6,424 bases of DNA from Planctomycetaceae bacterium UBA6894 (GCA_002451275.1 DKBS01000145.1:1-6424); one strand, 5' to 3'. Counted from the first letter of the stretch, positions 1 through 6,020 are shown. Notes: a model not told the origin generated them from the letters alone. A program made the numbers and translations.

Positions 1-37
1 CGGAAAGTAAGGCTTCTCAATAGTGCTAGGCGCCGAA

Positions 38-95
38 AATCGTTCAATTCGATCTTTTCGCCTTCTCCCCTAGTGAACGAAATGAACGATTCACT
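38..95. promoter_or_regulatory. Cluster of three TGAACGA repeats, probable protein-binding region
   Basis: The 9-mer TGAACGATT occurs on the plus strand at 83-91 and as its exact reverse complement AATCGTTCA at 38-46. A third related copy, TGAACGAAA, lies at 74-82, directly adjoining the second as a tandem repeat with 9-bp period. Positions 72-77 and 90-95 also form a 6-bp inverted repeat (AGTGAA/TTCACT) flanking the tandem copies. Such a cluster just upstream of a MerR-type regulator suggests an operator. Which protein binds, and whether it acts on the regulator gene or on a gene to the left, is inference. Confidence 0.4.
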
Positions 96-190
96 GTCAA
101 GCATTATTCTGGCGCCACGACCTATTTCGGCAAAAATCAGGGAAAAACACGAAAACAAAAGCCGCAAAGCCCTGAATGTTTTGATGGGAC

Positions 191-219
191 TTGAACTATT
201 TGATCGAATTCAGCATAGT
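191..219 (+). promoter_or_regulatory. Candidate sigma70-type promoter of the regulator gene
   Basis: TTGAAC at 191-196 matches the -35 consensus at 4 of 6 positions and CATAGT at 214-219 matches the -10 consensus at 4 of 6, with an optimal 17-bp spacer. Transcription would start near 226, giving a leader of about 28 nt that contains the ribosome-binding site. This is a pattern match only. Confidence 0.35.
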
Positions 220-243
220 GTAAAAGCTTATTTGGACGATTTC

Positions 244-248
244 AGGAG
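244..248 (+). promoter_or_regulatory. Ribosome-binding site of the MerR/B12 regulator
   Basis: AGGAG lies 5 nt before the ATG at 254, and this fixes the start of the regulator gene. It argues against the overlapping GTG-initiated open frame that begins at 73. Confidence 0.7.
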
Positions 249-253
249 AACCC

Positions 254-1153
254 ATGCCCCTGACCCACCATCTATCCCCGGTGCAAGTCGCGGAAATTCT
301 GCGTGTGCATCAATCCACCGTGAAGCGGTGGGTGGATGATGGGACTATCCCAGCCTCGAAAACCCCGGGAGGCCATCGAAAAATCGCGCTGGCAGACCTG
401 TTGCGCCTGGTCCGGGAAAGAAAGCTGCCCAGTGTGAGCGTGGATCTGTCAGTGGTGGAGCGGTACTCGTCGGGACTGGATCTGGCCGCGCAGCCGCTGG
501 ACACCTTGCGGTCGAATCTGCGGGACGCGATGTCCGCCAACTACCCCACCCGGGTGCACCAACTGCTGCTGCGTTGCTTTCAAGCGGGAATGACCATCGA
601 GCAGATGGGTGACGACCTGATCCAACCCGTGATGGAAGAGATTGGTAAGGCCTGGGTCTCAGGACAAACCGATGTGGCCCAGGAACATCTGGGAACCTCG
701 TATCTGCATGCCGCGTTGATCGATCTACGCAACCGACTGCTGCCGATCGATGGAATCCCTCGGCCCGTGGCCCTGGGGGCGTGCCCGGAGGGCGATTTTT
801 ACAGTTTGGGCAATCTTTTGGTGGAATTGCTTCTTTTGCAAAACGGCTGGCAGGTGATCAATATCGGGCCGAACACCCCGGCCGCCAGCCTTGCCCACAT
901 GATGGAACGGCAACAGGCCAAACTGGTGTGGCTGACCTGCTCCTACCTTCAAGATCCCGAACGGTTTGTCAACGAGTGCAATCAACTGCACCACAAGGCT
1001 ACCGAATTGGGAACCCAGCTCTTTCTGGGCGGGCAGGCCCTGACCACGGAAGTACGGCGGAAGCTTCATTATCACTGGATTGGGGAATCCCTGTCCCAAT
1101 TCAGCCTGGCTGCCAAACGACTTCTGCCCCTTTCGGGTGCAAATCCGCAGTAG
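254..1153 (+). CDS. MerR-type DNA-binding regulator with B12-binding domains (CarH/LitR-like)
   Basis: A 299-residue transcriptional regulator, probably cytoplasmic. Residues 7-57 form a MerR/excisionase-type winged helix-turn-helix (SPVQVAEILRVHQSTVKRWV, then the TPGGHRKI wing). Residues about 85-160 resemble the four-helix cobalamin cap domain and carry the Wx9EH signature of the CarH photoreceptor family (W134, E144, H145). Residues about 170-290 resemble the Rossmann-like B12-binding domain, including a GPNTP turn near 205-209 and a GG at 259-260. The usual DxHxxG cobalt-ligand motif reads DFYSLG at 181-186, so Tyr183 replaces the lower axial His. The residue after W134 is Val, where CarH, as I recall it, has a second cobalt-binding His. 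The family represses genes, often for carotenoid synthesis or photoprotection, and releases DNA when light breaks adenosylcobalamin. This member may bind the cofactor differently or not at all. No carotenoid or photolyase gene is in the window. Domain assignment is firm; light sensing is uncertain. Confidence 0.88.
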   Translation: MPLTHHLSPVQVAEILRVHQSTVKRWVDDGTIPASKTPGGHRKIALADLLRLVRERKLPSVSVDLSVVERYSSGLDLAAQPLDTLRSNLRDAMSANYPTRVHQLLLRCFQAGMTIEQMGDDLIQPVMEEIGKAWVSGQTDVAQEHLGTSYLHAALIDLRNRLLPIDGIPRPVALGACPEGDFYSLGNLLVELLLLQNGWQVINIGPNTPAASLAHMMERQQAKLVWLTCSYLQDPERFVNECNQLHHKATELGTQLFLGGQALTTEVRRKLHYHWIGESLSQFSLAAKRLLPLSGANPQ

Positions 1154-1237
1154 GGCAAAACAGCCAACCCATCCATTTTCCGCAATCCATTCGTGTGAAA
1201 CAGGTTAGGAACAGATGCGCGCCCCTGATTCCCTGTC

Positions 1238-1266
1238 TTGATTTGCCCGGTGTCTCCGGGTATCAA
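1238..1266 (+). promoter_or_regulatory. Candidate promoter of the isomerase gene, with a palindrome in its spacer
   Basis: TTGATT at 1238-1243 (4 of 6) and TATCAA at 1261-1266 (4 of 6) are separated by exactly 17 bp. The spacer carries the inverted repeat CCCGG-tgtct-CCGGG at 1246-1260. That could be an operator or a small hairpin; no T-run follows, so it is a poor terminator for the upstream gene. The 184-bp gap at 1154-1337 holds nothing else that I can identify. Confidence 0.35.
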
Positions 1267-1337
1267 CCCGCCTCGGAAAGCCGCGGATACTCCGTACCCG
1301 GGGCGTACTTATCCAGATATTCAGGCGGGAAGCAGCC

Positions 1338-2729
1338 ATGGACCTTGCCATGGATTCGAACCGGGGCAACCTCACGCGGTTGAGCGCTGGGAGAATCTGT
1401 GTTTTTTCATTGGCGAGTTTGCTGCTGCTGTGCGGCTGCAAGTCCTCATCGGGATCGGCCAAACTGGGCGGTTTTGCCGCCGGGCAAGCCGCGCAGATTC
1501 GAGAGCAGATCGCCCGCCTGGGACAATCCAGGGATGTGCCTGTGGCTGGCGCCATTGCCGGCGCCGGCAACGAGGCCGAGATTCACGCGATTGCCGCCGA
1601 GATCGAGCAGGCTGGGATGCAAGCGCGCGGACAGGAACCGGACGGCAGGCTACCGGCCGGGCCTGCGGGTTCTACACCGCCCCCCCTTTCACTGCCGCCG
1701 CCCCCTGCAAGCCTGGGAATGCCCAGCACCGAGAAGCCCAAACAGCCAACCAAGGAAAGCACCGGTGTGGCGAAACTCAACGCGCCGGAAGGCCTGACCA
1801 TTGGCAGGCCGCTGGCAGGCGGTGTGGTGGTGGCCATGGTCAACGGCCAAGCCATTCTGGAAGAAGAAGTGCGCGTGGCGATGATCCAGGGCGGGTTGGG
1901 TGAAGGCCAACCGATGGCCGAGCAGCGCCGACTGGCGCTGGAAACCCTGATCGACCGGGAACTGGTGGTGCAGGATTGCACCCTGCGCCTGAGCAAGAGT
2001 CCGCAGGCGCAGAAATTCCTGGACAAGCTGAAGGAACTGGCCGGCAAAGAATTTGAACGGTACCTGAAGCAGATCAAGGGCAAGAACCGGATTGAAAGCG
2101 ACGAGGAGTTTGAAAAGATCCTTGAGGCGCAGGGGATGCCCCTGGAGCTGATGCGCCGCCAGCAGGAGCGCAACTTTATCGCGATGAATTACCTGCAGCA
2201 GCGGGTGATGAGCGCGGTGGACAGGATCGGCCGGGCGGAACTGGAAGAGTACTACCGGACCCGACCGGACGAGTTCAAGGTGCGGGATTCGGTGCGGTGG
2301 CGGCACCTTTTCATCGCCAAGGCCCGGCACAACACACCGGAAGAGGCGAAGGGGGAGGCCGAATCGCTGGCGGCCAGGGTGCGGGCCGGCGAGGACTTTG
2401 TGGAGCTTTCCCGCAAACACTGCCATGGGGACAGCGCCCTGCGCGGTGGGGAAGGTGTGGGCCGTTTGCGCGGCGAGATCAAACCGGCCGAACTGGAAGA
2501 TACCCTTTTCAAGATGCGCCCCGGGGAGGTGGGTCCGGTCGTGGAACTGCGCACAGGCTACCATGTCTTCCAACTGGTGGACCGGGAATACGAGGGGCAG
2601 AAACCCTTTGACGAAAAGGTGCAGAAGCAGATCAAGGCGCGCCTGCGGGAGGAAGCCTCCCAGCGGGAAATGAAGGCGGTGGTGACTGAACTGAAGCGGA
2701 GCGCGGTGATCGAGTACATGGAACGCTGA
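1338..2729 (+). CDS. Lipoprotein parvulin-type peptidyl-prolyl cis-trans isomerase (SurA/PrsA-like)
   Basis: A 463-residue envelope foldase that would isomerise X-Pro bonds and chaperone exported proteins. The N-terminus has basic residues (R9, R14, R19), a hydrophobic stretch at 21-33 and a lipobox LLCGC with the lipidated cysteine at C34, so it should be a membrane-anchored lipoprotein. Residues 35-110 are Ala/Gly/Gln-rich, and 110-130 form a Pro-rich linker. A SurA_N-type helical domain begins at about 164 (VAMVNGQAILEEEV) and runs to about 300. The parvulin domain spans about 318-416, with H323 in RHLFIA, GG at 370-371 and H409 in TGYHVFQL at the usual catalytic-fold positions. A basic, coiled C-terminal helix follows. 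It has one parvulin domain, against two in E. coli SurA. The start at 1338 is chosen because GGGAAG lies 5 nt before it; the in-frame ATG at 1350 has no such site. It probably has its own promoter at 1238-1266. Confidence 0.9.
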   Translation: MDLAMDSNRGNLTRLSAGRICVFSLASLLLLCGCKSSSGSAKLGGFAAGQAAQIREQIARLGQSRDVPVAGAIAGAGNEAEIHAIAAEIEQAGMQARGQEPDGRLPAGPAGSTPPPLSLPPPPASLGMPSTEKPKQPTKESTGVAKLNAPEGLTIGRPLAGGVVVAMVNGQAILEEEVRVAMIQGGLGEGQPMAEQRRLALETLIDRELVVQDCTLRLSKSPQAQKFLDKLKELAGKEFERYLKQIKGKNRIESDEEFEKILEAQGMPLELMRRQQERNFIAMNYLQQRVMSAVDRIGRAELEEYYRTRPDEFKVRDSVRWRHLFIAKARHNTPEEAKGEAESLAARVRAGEDFVELSRKHCHGDSALRGGEGVGRLRGEIKPAELEDTLFKMRPGEVGPVVELRTGYHVFQLVDREYEGQKPFDEKVQKQIKARLREEASQREMKAVVTELKRSAVIEYMER

Positions 2730-2801
2730 GCCAGTGAACCTCCCGCCCCCTCCAAGCGTGATAGAATAGGTTAGAGTCGTGCCAAACCGATCACCCACTC
2801 C

Positions 2802-2806
2802 GAGGG
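2802..2806 (+). promoter_or_regulatory. Ribosome-binding site that decides the start of the Bax-inhibitor-like gene
   Basis: GAGGG lies 8 nt before the ATG at 2815. The longer in-frame GTG at 2779 lacks a comparable site and lies only about 12 nt after a -10-like TAGAAT (2762-2767, 5 of 6, without a clear -35). If that box is real, transcription would start near 2774 and the leader would fit the 2815 start much better. Confidence 0.55.
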
Positions 2807-2814
2807 TTCAGCCC

Positions 2815-3582
2815 ATGTCCGGCGTCGTGAATCAAGAATCGAGTAATCCCGCATGGCGGGCGATTGAAAACACCGGCGAATTCGCCGGCAACCCCGCCAA
2901 TGCGATGACCATGACGGGCACGGTGGGCAAAACCGGCGTGCTGCTGGGCCTTTTGCTGGCCTCGGGCCTTATCTCCTTCGGTTATGCCACTGATTTGATC
3001 ACGGAAGGCGGTAACCTGCCCGTGGGTCTGGTTGCCGGCGGGATCATCGGGGCATTGTTGGCCGGCCTGGTGCTGGCATTCAAGCCGTCGCTTGCGCCGT
3101 TTTTGGCTCCCGTTTACGCCGGGCTGGAAGGAATGGCCCTGGGCGCGATTACCGCGGTGGTGGAAAAGTTCAAACCGGGCATCGGTGTGGAAGCCATCAC
3201 GCTGACGGCTGGCATTTTGGGTGGGATGCTGTTCCTGTACTACAACGGCGCGCTTCGGGCGACGCCGTTTTTGACCAAGGCAATCGGCGCCTCGATGTTG
3301 GCCATTCTGGTGGCCTATCTGGCGACCTGGATCGGGCGGATGTTCGGCTATGAGATCCCCTACATCCACGGCAACGGGATCATTGGTATTGGCTTCTCCC
3401 TGTTTGTGGTGGGGGTGGCCTCTTTCTCCTTTATCCTTGATTTTGCCCAGATTGAGCGGCATGTCTATGAGCAATCGCCCAAATACATGGAGTGGTACTG
3501 CGGGTACTGCCTGATGGTGACCGTGGTGTGGCTGTACATGGAACTGGTGAAGCTGCTGATGAAGCTGAACTCACGCGACTGA
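2815..3582 (+). CDS. Bax inhibitor-1/YccA-family multipass membrane protein
   Basis: A 255-residue inner-membrane protein with about seven hydrophobic segments (residues about 38-57, 69-88, 91-113, 125-143, 157-176, 188-208, 228-248). Features of the longer bacterial branch of the Bax inhibitor-1 family are visible: SNPAW near the N-terminus (10-14), YAGLEGMALG at 101-110, ILDFAQIE at 207-214 with Asp209 after the sixth helix, and the C-terminal EWYCGYCLMVTVVWLYMELV. Relatives such as B. subtilis YetJ are pH-dependent calcium-leak channels, and E. coli YccA inhibits the FtsH protease. Which role applies here cannot be told. It probably forms its own transcription unit, 85 bp after the isomerase gene, ending at the hairpin at 3603-3640. 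A GTG at 2779 would add 12 Pro/Arg-containing residues and is less likely as the start. Confidence 0.88.
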   Translation: MSGVVNQESSNPAWRAIENTGEFAGNPANAMTMTGTVGKTGVLLGLLLASGLISFGYATDLITEGGNLPVGLVAGGIIGALLAGLVLAFKPSLAPFLAPVYAGLEGMALGAITAVVEKFKPGIGVEAITLTAGILGGMLFLYYNGALRATPFLTKAIGASMLAILVAYLATWIGRMFGYEIPYIHGNGIIGIGFSLFVVGVASFSFILDFAQIERHVYEQSPKYMEWYCGYCLMVTVVWLYMELVKLLMKLNSRD

Positions 3583-3602
3583 CCCGCGTTCCAACTGAAA
3601 CT

Positions 3603-3640
3603 ACAGACAGCCCCGGGGAGAGATCCCCGGGGTTGTCTGT
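3603..3640 (+). terminator. Strong hairpin terminator between convergent genes
   Basis: A 17-bp stem, ACAGACAGCCCCGGGGA paired with TCCCCGGGGTTGTCTGT, closes a GAGA loop. All pairs are Watson-Crick except G3610-U3633, which is a wobble in plus-strand RNA and becomes a C-A mismatch in minus-strand RNA. It begins 20 bp after the Bax-inhibitor-like gene and sits in the 119-bp gap before the end of the convergent antiporter gene. Only a short T-run follows on either strand, so it may also act as an mRNA 3'-end stabiliser or a bidirectional barrier. The rest of the gap holds a small CGCC-AA-GGCG palindrome and, for the minus strand, T-rich runs after the antiporter stop. Confidence 0.8.
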
Positions 3641-3701
3641 TTGGTGGAGGAGTCGTTCACCGCCAAGGCGCGAAGCGAGAAAAAGCAAAAGGAATCATTC
3701 G

Positions 3702-5027
3702 TCAAGTCGAGAGCTTGAGCCCCTCGAATTCGGTGCCCCTGCTGAAAACGCGGACCAGGGGAGTGGTCATGATGGTGGTGGTGACAGCCATGATGACCAG
3801 CATGGTGAACATGCTGTCGGGCAGCACGCCGAGTTCCATGCCAACATTGATGACAATGAGCTCCATGAGGGCGCGGGTGTTCATGAGAACGCCAATGATG
3901 TTTGCCTCGCGCCAGGAAAAACCCGATGCGCGGGCGGCGATGAGGCAGCCGCCCCATTTTCCGGCCACGGCGGCAAAAAGCACAACCACGGCAACCAAGG
4001 CCGGAGTGAGGCTGTCGAGTGTGCCGATCCGCGTGCGCAGTCCGGTGGAGGCAAAGAAAATGGGCAAGAAAAAGGCTGTGACAAAGAGGCGCAGATTTTT
4101 CTGCAATGCCTCGGCCAACTGACGCTCACCGGACAGGATGGCACCGGTGAGAAACGCGCCAAAAATGGCAAAGATGCCGATCCAGCTTGTGGCGGCCGAG
4201 GCGGAAAAGATGGCAACAAGCAACACCCCCAGCAATGCCAGGCTGGGTTGGCCGTTGTTTTGCCCAAGCAGCCAACAAGTGAGCCTGACCAGAAAGGGGC
4301 GCACCACCCAGACCATGCATGCCAGGAAAGCCAAGGACCAGGCGGCCATGGTGAGCAGGGCTGCCGGGGAGTAGGATCCCCCCTCCAGTTGGGCATGCGC
4401 AAATCCGGCCACAGCGGCCAGCAATATCCATCCCGAGGCATCATCGATGGCGGCGGCAGTGATGGTGATGGCCGCCAAACGGGTGCGGGCCACACCCCAC
4501 TCGACCAGCAGGCGCCCCAGGATGGGTAGCGCCGTGATGGACATGGCCACCCCCATGAAAAGGCTGAACGTGAAAACCGATGGCGGCTTTTCCATCACCC
4601 CGGTCAACGGGGCATGCACCAACCACCCCAGACCGAGCCCCAAGGTGAACGGCAGCGCCATGCCTGTCAGCGAGATGGCCGCAGTGCCGACACCGGTCGA
4701 CTTGAGGTGCGAGAAATCAAACTCAAGACCAATGAGGAAGAGCAGCAGGACCAGGCCAATCTGGCTAAGCACCTTGATGAGCAGGGGCAAGGTTCCACCA
4801 GGAAGCCCCTCGACCGAGGGATTGGTGAACGAGGCGAAAGCCTGCGGCCAGAGTGCCGCGAGGCAGGATGGGCCGAAGAGGATGCCGGCCATGATCTCCC
4901 CTACCACCCCGGGCTGGCCCAGGCGCACTGCCGCCCAAGCGCCCAGCCGGGCGATGCAGACGATGAAGGCCAGCAGTGGCAACAGGTGCAGCAGGAGCAC
5001 CTCGATATCGATCTTGCTTTGAGCCAT
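3702..5027 (-). CDS. CPA2-family monovalent cation/proton antiporter
   Basis: A 441-residue inner-membrane transporter with about twelve hydrophobic helices. It belongs to the Na+/H+ exchanger superfamily, CPA2 branch (KefB/NapA-like membrane domain): GVVGEIMAGILFGPS at 40-54, LLFLIGLEFDF at 95-105, the ion-site helix with the adjacent aspartates D195-D196 (AAIDDASGW), FGAFLTGAILSGE at 289-301, the FFLPIFFASTGLRT stretch at 319-332, K357 in GKWGG and NTRALMELIVINVG at 383-396. In the superfamily two adjacent acids usually mean electrogenic exchange, so Na+/H+ or K+/H+ antiport in pH or salt homeostasis is likely. There is no C-terminal KTN/RCK nucleotide-binding domain, unlike KefB and KefC. 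The ATG at 5027 lies 6 nt after the stop of marR, and no good ribosome-binding site is visible, so translational coupling is likely. The ion specificity cannot be read from the sequence. Confidence 0.92.
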   Translation of the reverse strand: MAQSKIDIEVLLLHLLPLLAFIVCIARLGAWAAVRLGQPGVVGEIMAGILFGPSCLAALWPQAFASFTNPSVEGLPGGTLPLLIKVLSQIGLVLLLFLIGLEFDFSHLKSTGVGTAAISLTGMALPFTLGLGLGWLVHAPLTGVMEKPPSVFTFSLFMGVAMSITALPILGRLLVEWGVARTRLAAITITAAAIDDASGWILLAAVAGFAHAQLEGGSYSPAALLTMAAWSLAFLACMVWVVRPFLVRLTCWLLGQNNGQPSLALLGVLLVAIFSASAATSWIGIFAIFGAFLTGAILSGERQLAEALQKNLRLFVTAFFLPIFFASTGLRTRIGTLDSLTPALVAVVVLFAAVAGKWGGCLIAARASGFSWREANIIGVLMNTRALMELIVINVGMELGVLPDSMFTMLVIMAVTTTIMTTPLVRVFSRGTEFEGLKLST

Positions 5028-5033
5028 GGGGAT

Positions 5034-5516
5034 TCAAATCCAGGGGCTTTCGGGTGGTTCGTGGGGCACCCCCGCCTGACGGAGCAACTCATTGAGCTGA
5101 TCGAGCCGGCCAGCATCGAGATGGCCGAGCTGGCGTTGGTGCATTTCCTTCAAGGGTTTGGCCAGGGCGGCCAGCAAGTCGAGGCCGGCCAGGGTGATGA
5201 ACACCTCGACGACCCGACGGCTCACCGAGGACCTCGCCCGCAAGATAAGCCCCTTGTTCTCGAGGCCATCGAGCAGGCGGGTGATGTCGGGAGCGTGGGA
5301 GATGAGGCGGCGGGCAATCTGCAGGGTTTGCAGGGGCTCGGGCTGACGGGCTTTCAACAAACGCAGCGTGTTGTACTGCTGACTGGTGATTGAGTGGGCC
5401 TTGAACACCTCGTCCTCGAGCATGCAGAGGCGCTCGTGGAGACGCCAGATGCGGAGGTAGGCTTCCTGCTCGGCGGAATCGAAGCGCCGGGACAGAGAGT
5501 GTTTTCTGCTGGCCAT
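5034..5516 (-). CDS. MarR-family transcriptional regulator
   Basis: A 160-residue cytoplasmic DNA-binding protein, presumably a dimer. The winged helix-turn-helix spans about 43-112: SITSQQYNTLRLL, then LQIARRLISHAPDITRLLDG containing the recognition helix (about 73-85), then NKGLILR and a wing SSVSRRVVEVFITLAG ending in the LTxxG-like signature of the family. The flanking helices (15-40 and 118-147) would form the dimer interface. A single cysteine, C31, lies in the first helix. In the OhrR subgroup an N-terminal Cys senses peroxides, but position and context do not clearly match, so this is only a possibility. The gene is 6 nt upstream of the antiporter gene on the same strand, which makes the antiporter its likely target. 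The inverted repeat at 5536-5547 is a candidate autoregulatory operator. No clear ribosome-binding site precedes the ATG at 5516; the mRNA may be leaderless. Confidence 0.9.
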   Translation of the reverse strand: MASRKHSLSRRFDSAEQEAYLRIWRLHERLCMLEDEVFKAHSITSQQYNTLRLLKARQPEPLQTLQIARRLISHAPDITRLLDGLENKGLILRARSSVSRRVVEVFITLAGLDLLAALAKPLKEMHQRQLGHLDAGRLDQLNELLRQAGVPHEPPESPWI

Positions 5517-5522
5517 GGCGAA

Positions 5523-5551
5523 ATACTAGCACCGGGAACAGATGTTCGCCA
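5523..5551 (-). promoter_or_regulatory. Candidate promoter of marR-antiporter
   Basis: On the minus strand TAGTAT (plus 5523-5528) matches the -10 consensus at 4 of 6 positions, and TGGCGA (5546-5551), 17 bp upstream, matches the -35 at 3 of 6. Transcription would begin at or next to the ATG of marR at 5516, which implies a leaderless or nearly leaderless mRNA and would explain the absent ribosome-binding site. The weak -35 makes this tentative. The alternative is read-through from the receiver gene 45 bp upstream. Confidence 0.35.
5536..5547. promoter_or_regulatory. Perfect inverted repeat, candidate MarR operator
   Basis: GAACA-GA-TGTTC is a perfect 5-bp inverted repeat with a 2-bp centre. 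It lies between the candidate -10 and overlaps the edge of the candidate -35 of marR, 20 bp upstream of its start codon. MarR proteins commonly repress their own operon by binding short palindromes over the promoter. That this is the operator is inference from placement and symmetry. Confidence 0.45.
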
Positions 5552-5561
5552 GAGAGTTGTT

Positions 5562-5969
5562 TCAACGATCTTTTGGGGCCGATACCACCGGCCCGGTCCA
5601 TTCGTCCCAGCAGGTGACGAGGTCCTCGACGAATTTGCTGCGGGGCAGGACGAGGTCGCAGCCGGCCTCACGGGCAGCGCGCAGGGCCTGGGCCTCAACA
5701 TGGGAACCGAAGCCCACCACCCTGGGCCGGTTGGGGGAGGCGCTTACGGCGGCCACCAGTCGGGGCAAGTCGGCAGGGACGAGGTGGATATCCACCAGAA
5801 CCAGCCGGGTGGAAGGGTCGGCGGACAGGGTGATGGCGCGGTCGGCGTCGCGCGCCTGGAGCGCCTTGTGGCCGGCAACCCGGGCCCGCCCCTCGATGCG
5901 GCTGAAGAAAATCAGGTCATCGTTGAGGACCACGACCCGTGACGCAGGATTTCCTGAAGCATTTTCCAC
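5562..5969 (-). CDS. Stand-alone degenerate response-regulator receiver domain
   Basis: A 135-residue single-domain protein with a CheY-like pattern: first strand RVVVLNDD with the acidic pair D17-D18, third strand RLVLVDIHL with the candidate phospho-acceptor D60, fourth strand PRVVGFGSH with S89 at the Thr/Ser position, and REAGCDLVLPRSKF near the C-terminus. At the place of the invariant Lys of the fifth strand there is R110, with Lys112 two residues on, so it looks like a variant or pseudo-receiver. There is no output domain, and no histidine kinase is in the window. The start is GTG at 5969, with GGGA about 7 nt upstream; no in-frame ATG lies before the first strand. It is upstream of marR on the same strand with a 45-bp gap, so it could be the first gene of that operon. 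Its partner and role are unknown. Confidence 0.7.
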   Translation of the reverse strand: MENASGNPASRVVVLNDDLIFFSRIEGRARVAGHKALQARDADRAITLSADPSTRLVLVDIHLVPADLPRLVAAVSASPNRPRVVGFGSHVEAQALRAAREAGCDLVLPRSKFVEDLVTCWDEWTGPVVSAPKDR

Positions 5970-6014
5970 GGCAAAATCCCGGTGTTTCCCCTGTTCGGCC
6001 CAGCCTGGACCCTT

Positions 6015-6020
6015 GATAAT
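6015..6020 (+). promoter_or_regulatory. Candidate -10 element for the SMR transporter gene
   Basis: GATAAT matches TATAAT at 5 of 6 positions in the 90-bp gap between the divergent receiver and SMR genes. No good -35 is found at 16-18 bp upstream (best TGTTCG at 5992-5997). If used, transcription would start near 6027, just before the ATG of the mini-ORF at 6028. Confidence 0.3.

Larger units (their letters stand above)
1..253. other. Intergenic region upstream of the MerR/B12 regulator gene
   Basis: This AT-richer stretch holds no gene that I can support. An open frame at 73-339 exists, but it begins with GTG, lacks a recognisable domain and runs into the start of the regulator gene in another frame. 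What can be seen is a repeat cluster at 38-95 and a promoter-like pair at 191-219, each listed separately. The repeats lie more than 100 bp upstream of the regulator's candidate promoter, so they may instead serve a divergent gene beyond the left edge of the window. Confidence 0.6.

Noticed and set aside
73..339. An 88-residue plus-strand open frame before the regulator gene
   Set aside because: It starts with GTG, has no recognisable domain, and overlaps the first 86 bp of a well-supported gene that has its own good ribosome-binding site.
1246..1260. Hairpin as terminator of the regulator gene
   Set aside because: The stem is only 5 bp, no T-run follows, and it lies over 90 bp after the stop codon.
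1336..1354. Twin CCATGG sites around the isomerase start
   Set aside because: Two 6-bp palindromes that simply contain the first and fifth codons (ATG); there is no sign of function beyond that.
1689..2798. A 369-residue minus-strand open frame opposite the isomerase gene
   Set aside because: It is His/Leu/Gln-rich with no domain, entirely antisense to a well-recognised gene. Such frames are common in GC-rich DNA.
3492..4529. A 345-residue plus-strand open frame, very rich in Gly, His, Gln and Asp
   Set aside because: It is antisense to the antiporter and runs through the terminator hairpin. Its composition reflects the complement of hydrophobic codons.
4614..5393. A 259-residue plus-strand open frame across the antiporter/marR junction
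   Set aside because: It is antisense to two recognised genes and shows no domain of its own.
5394..5942. A 182-residue plus-strand open frame opposite the marR start and the receiver gene
   Set aside because: The minus-strand frames match the MarR and CheY-like folds. This frame matches nothing and would cover the marR promoter region.
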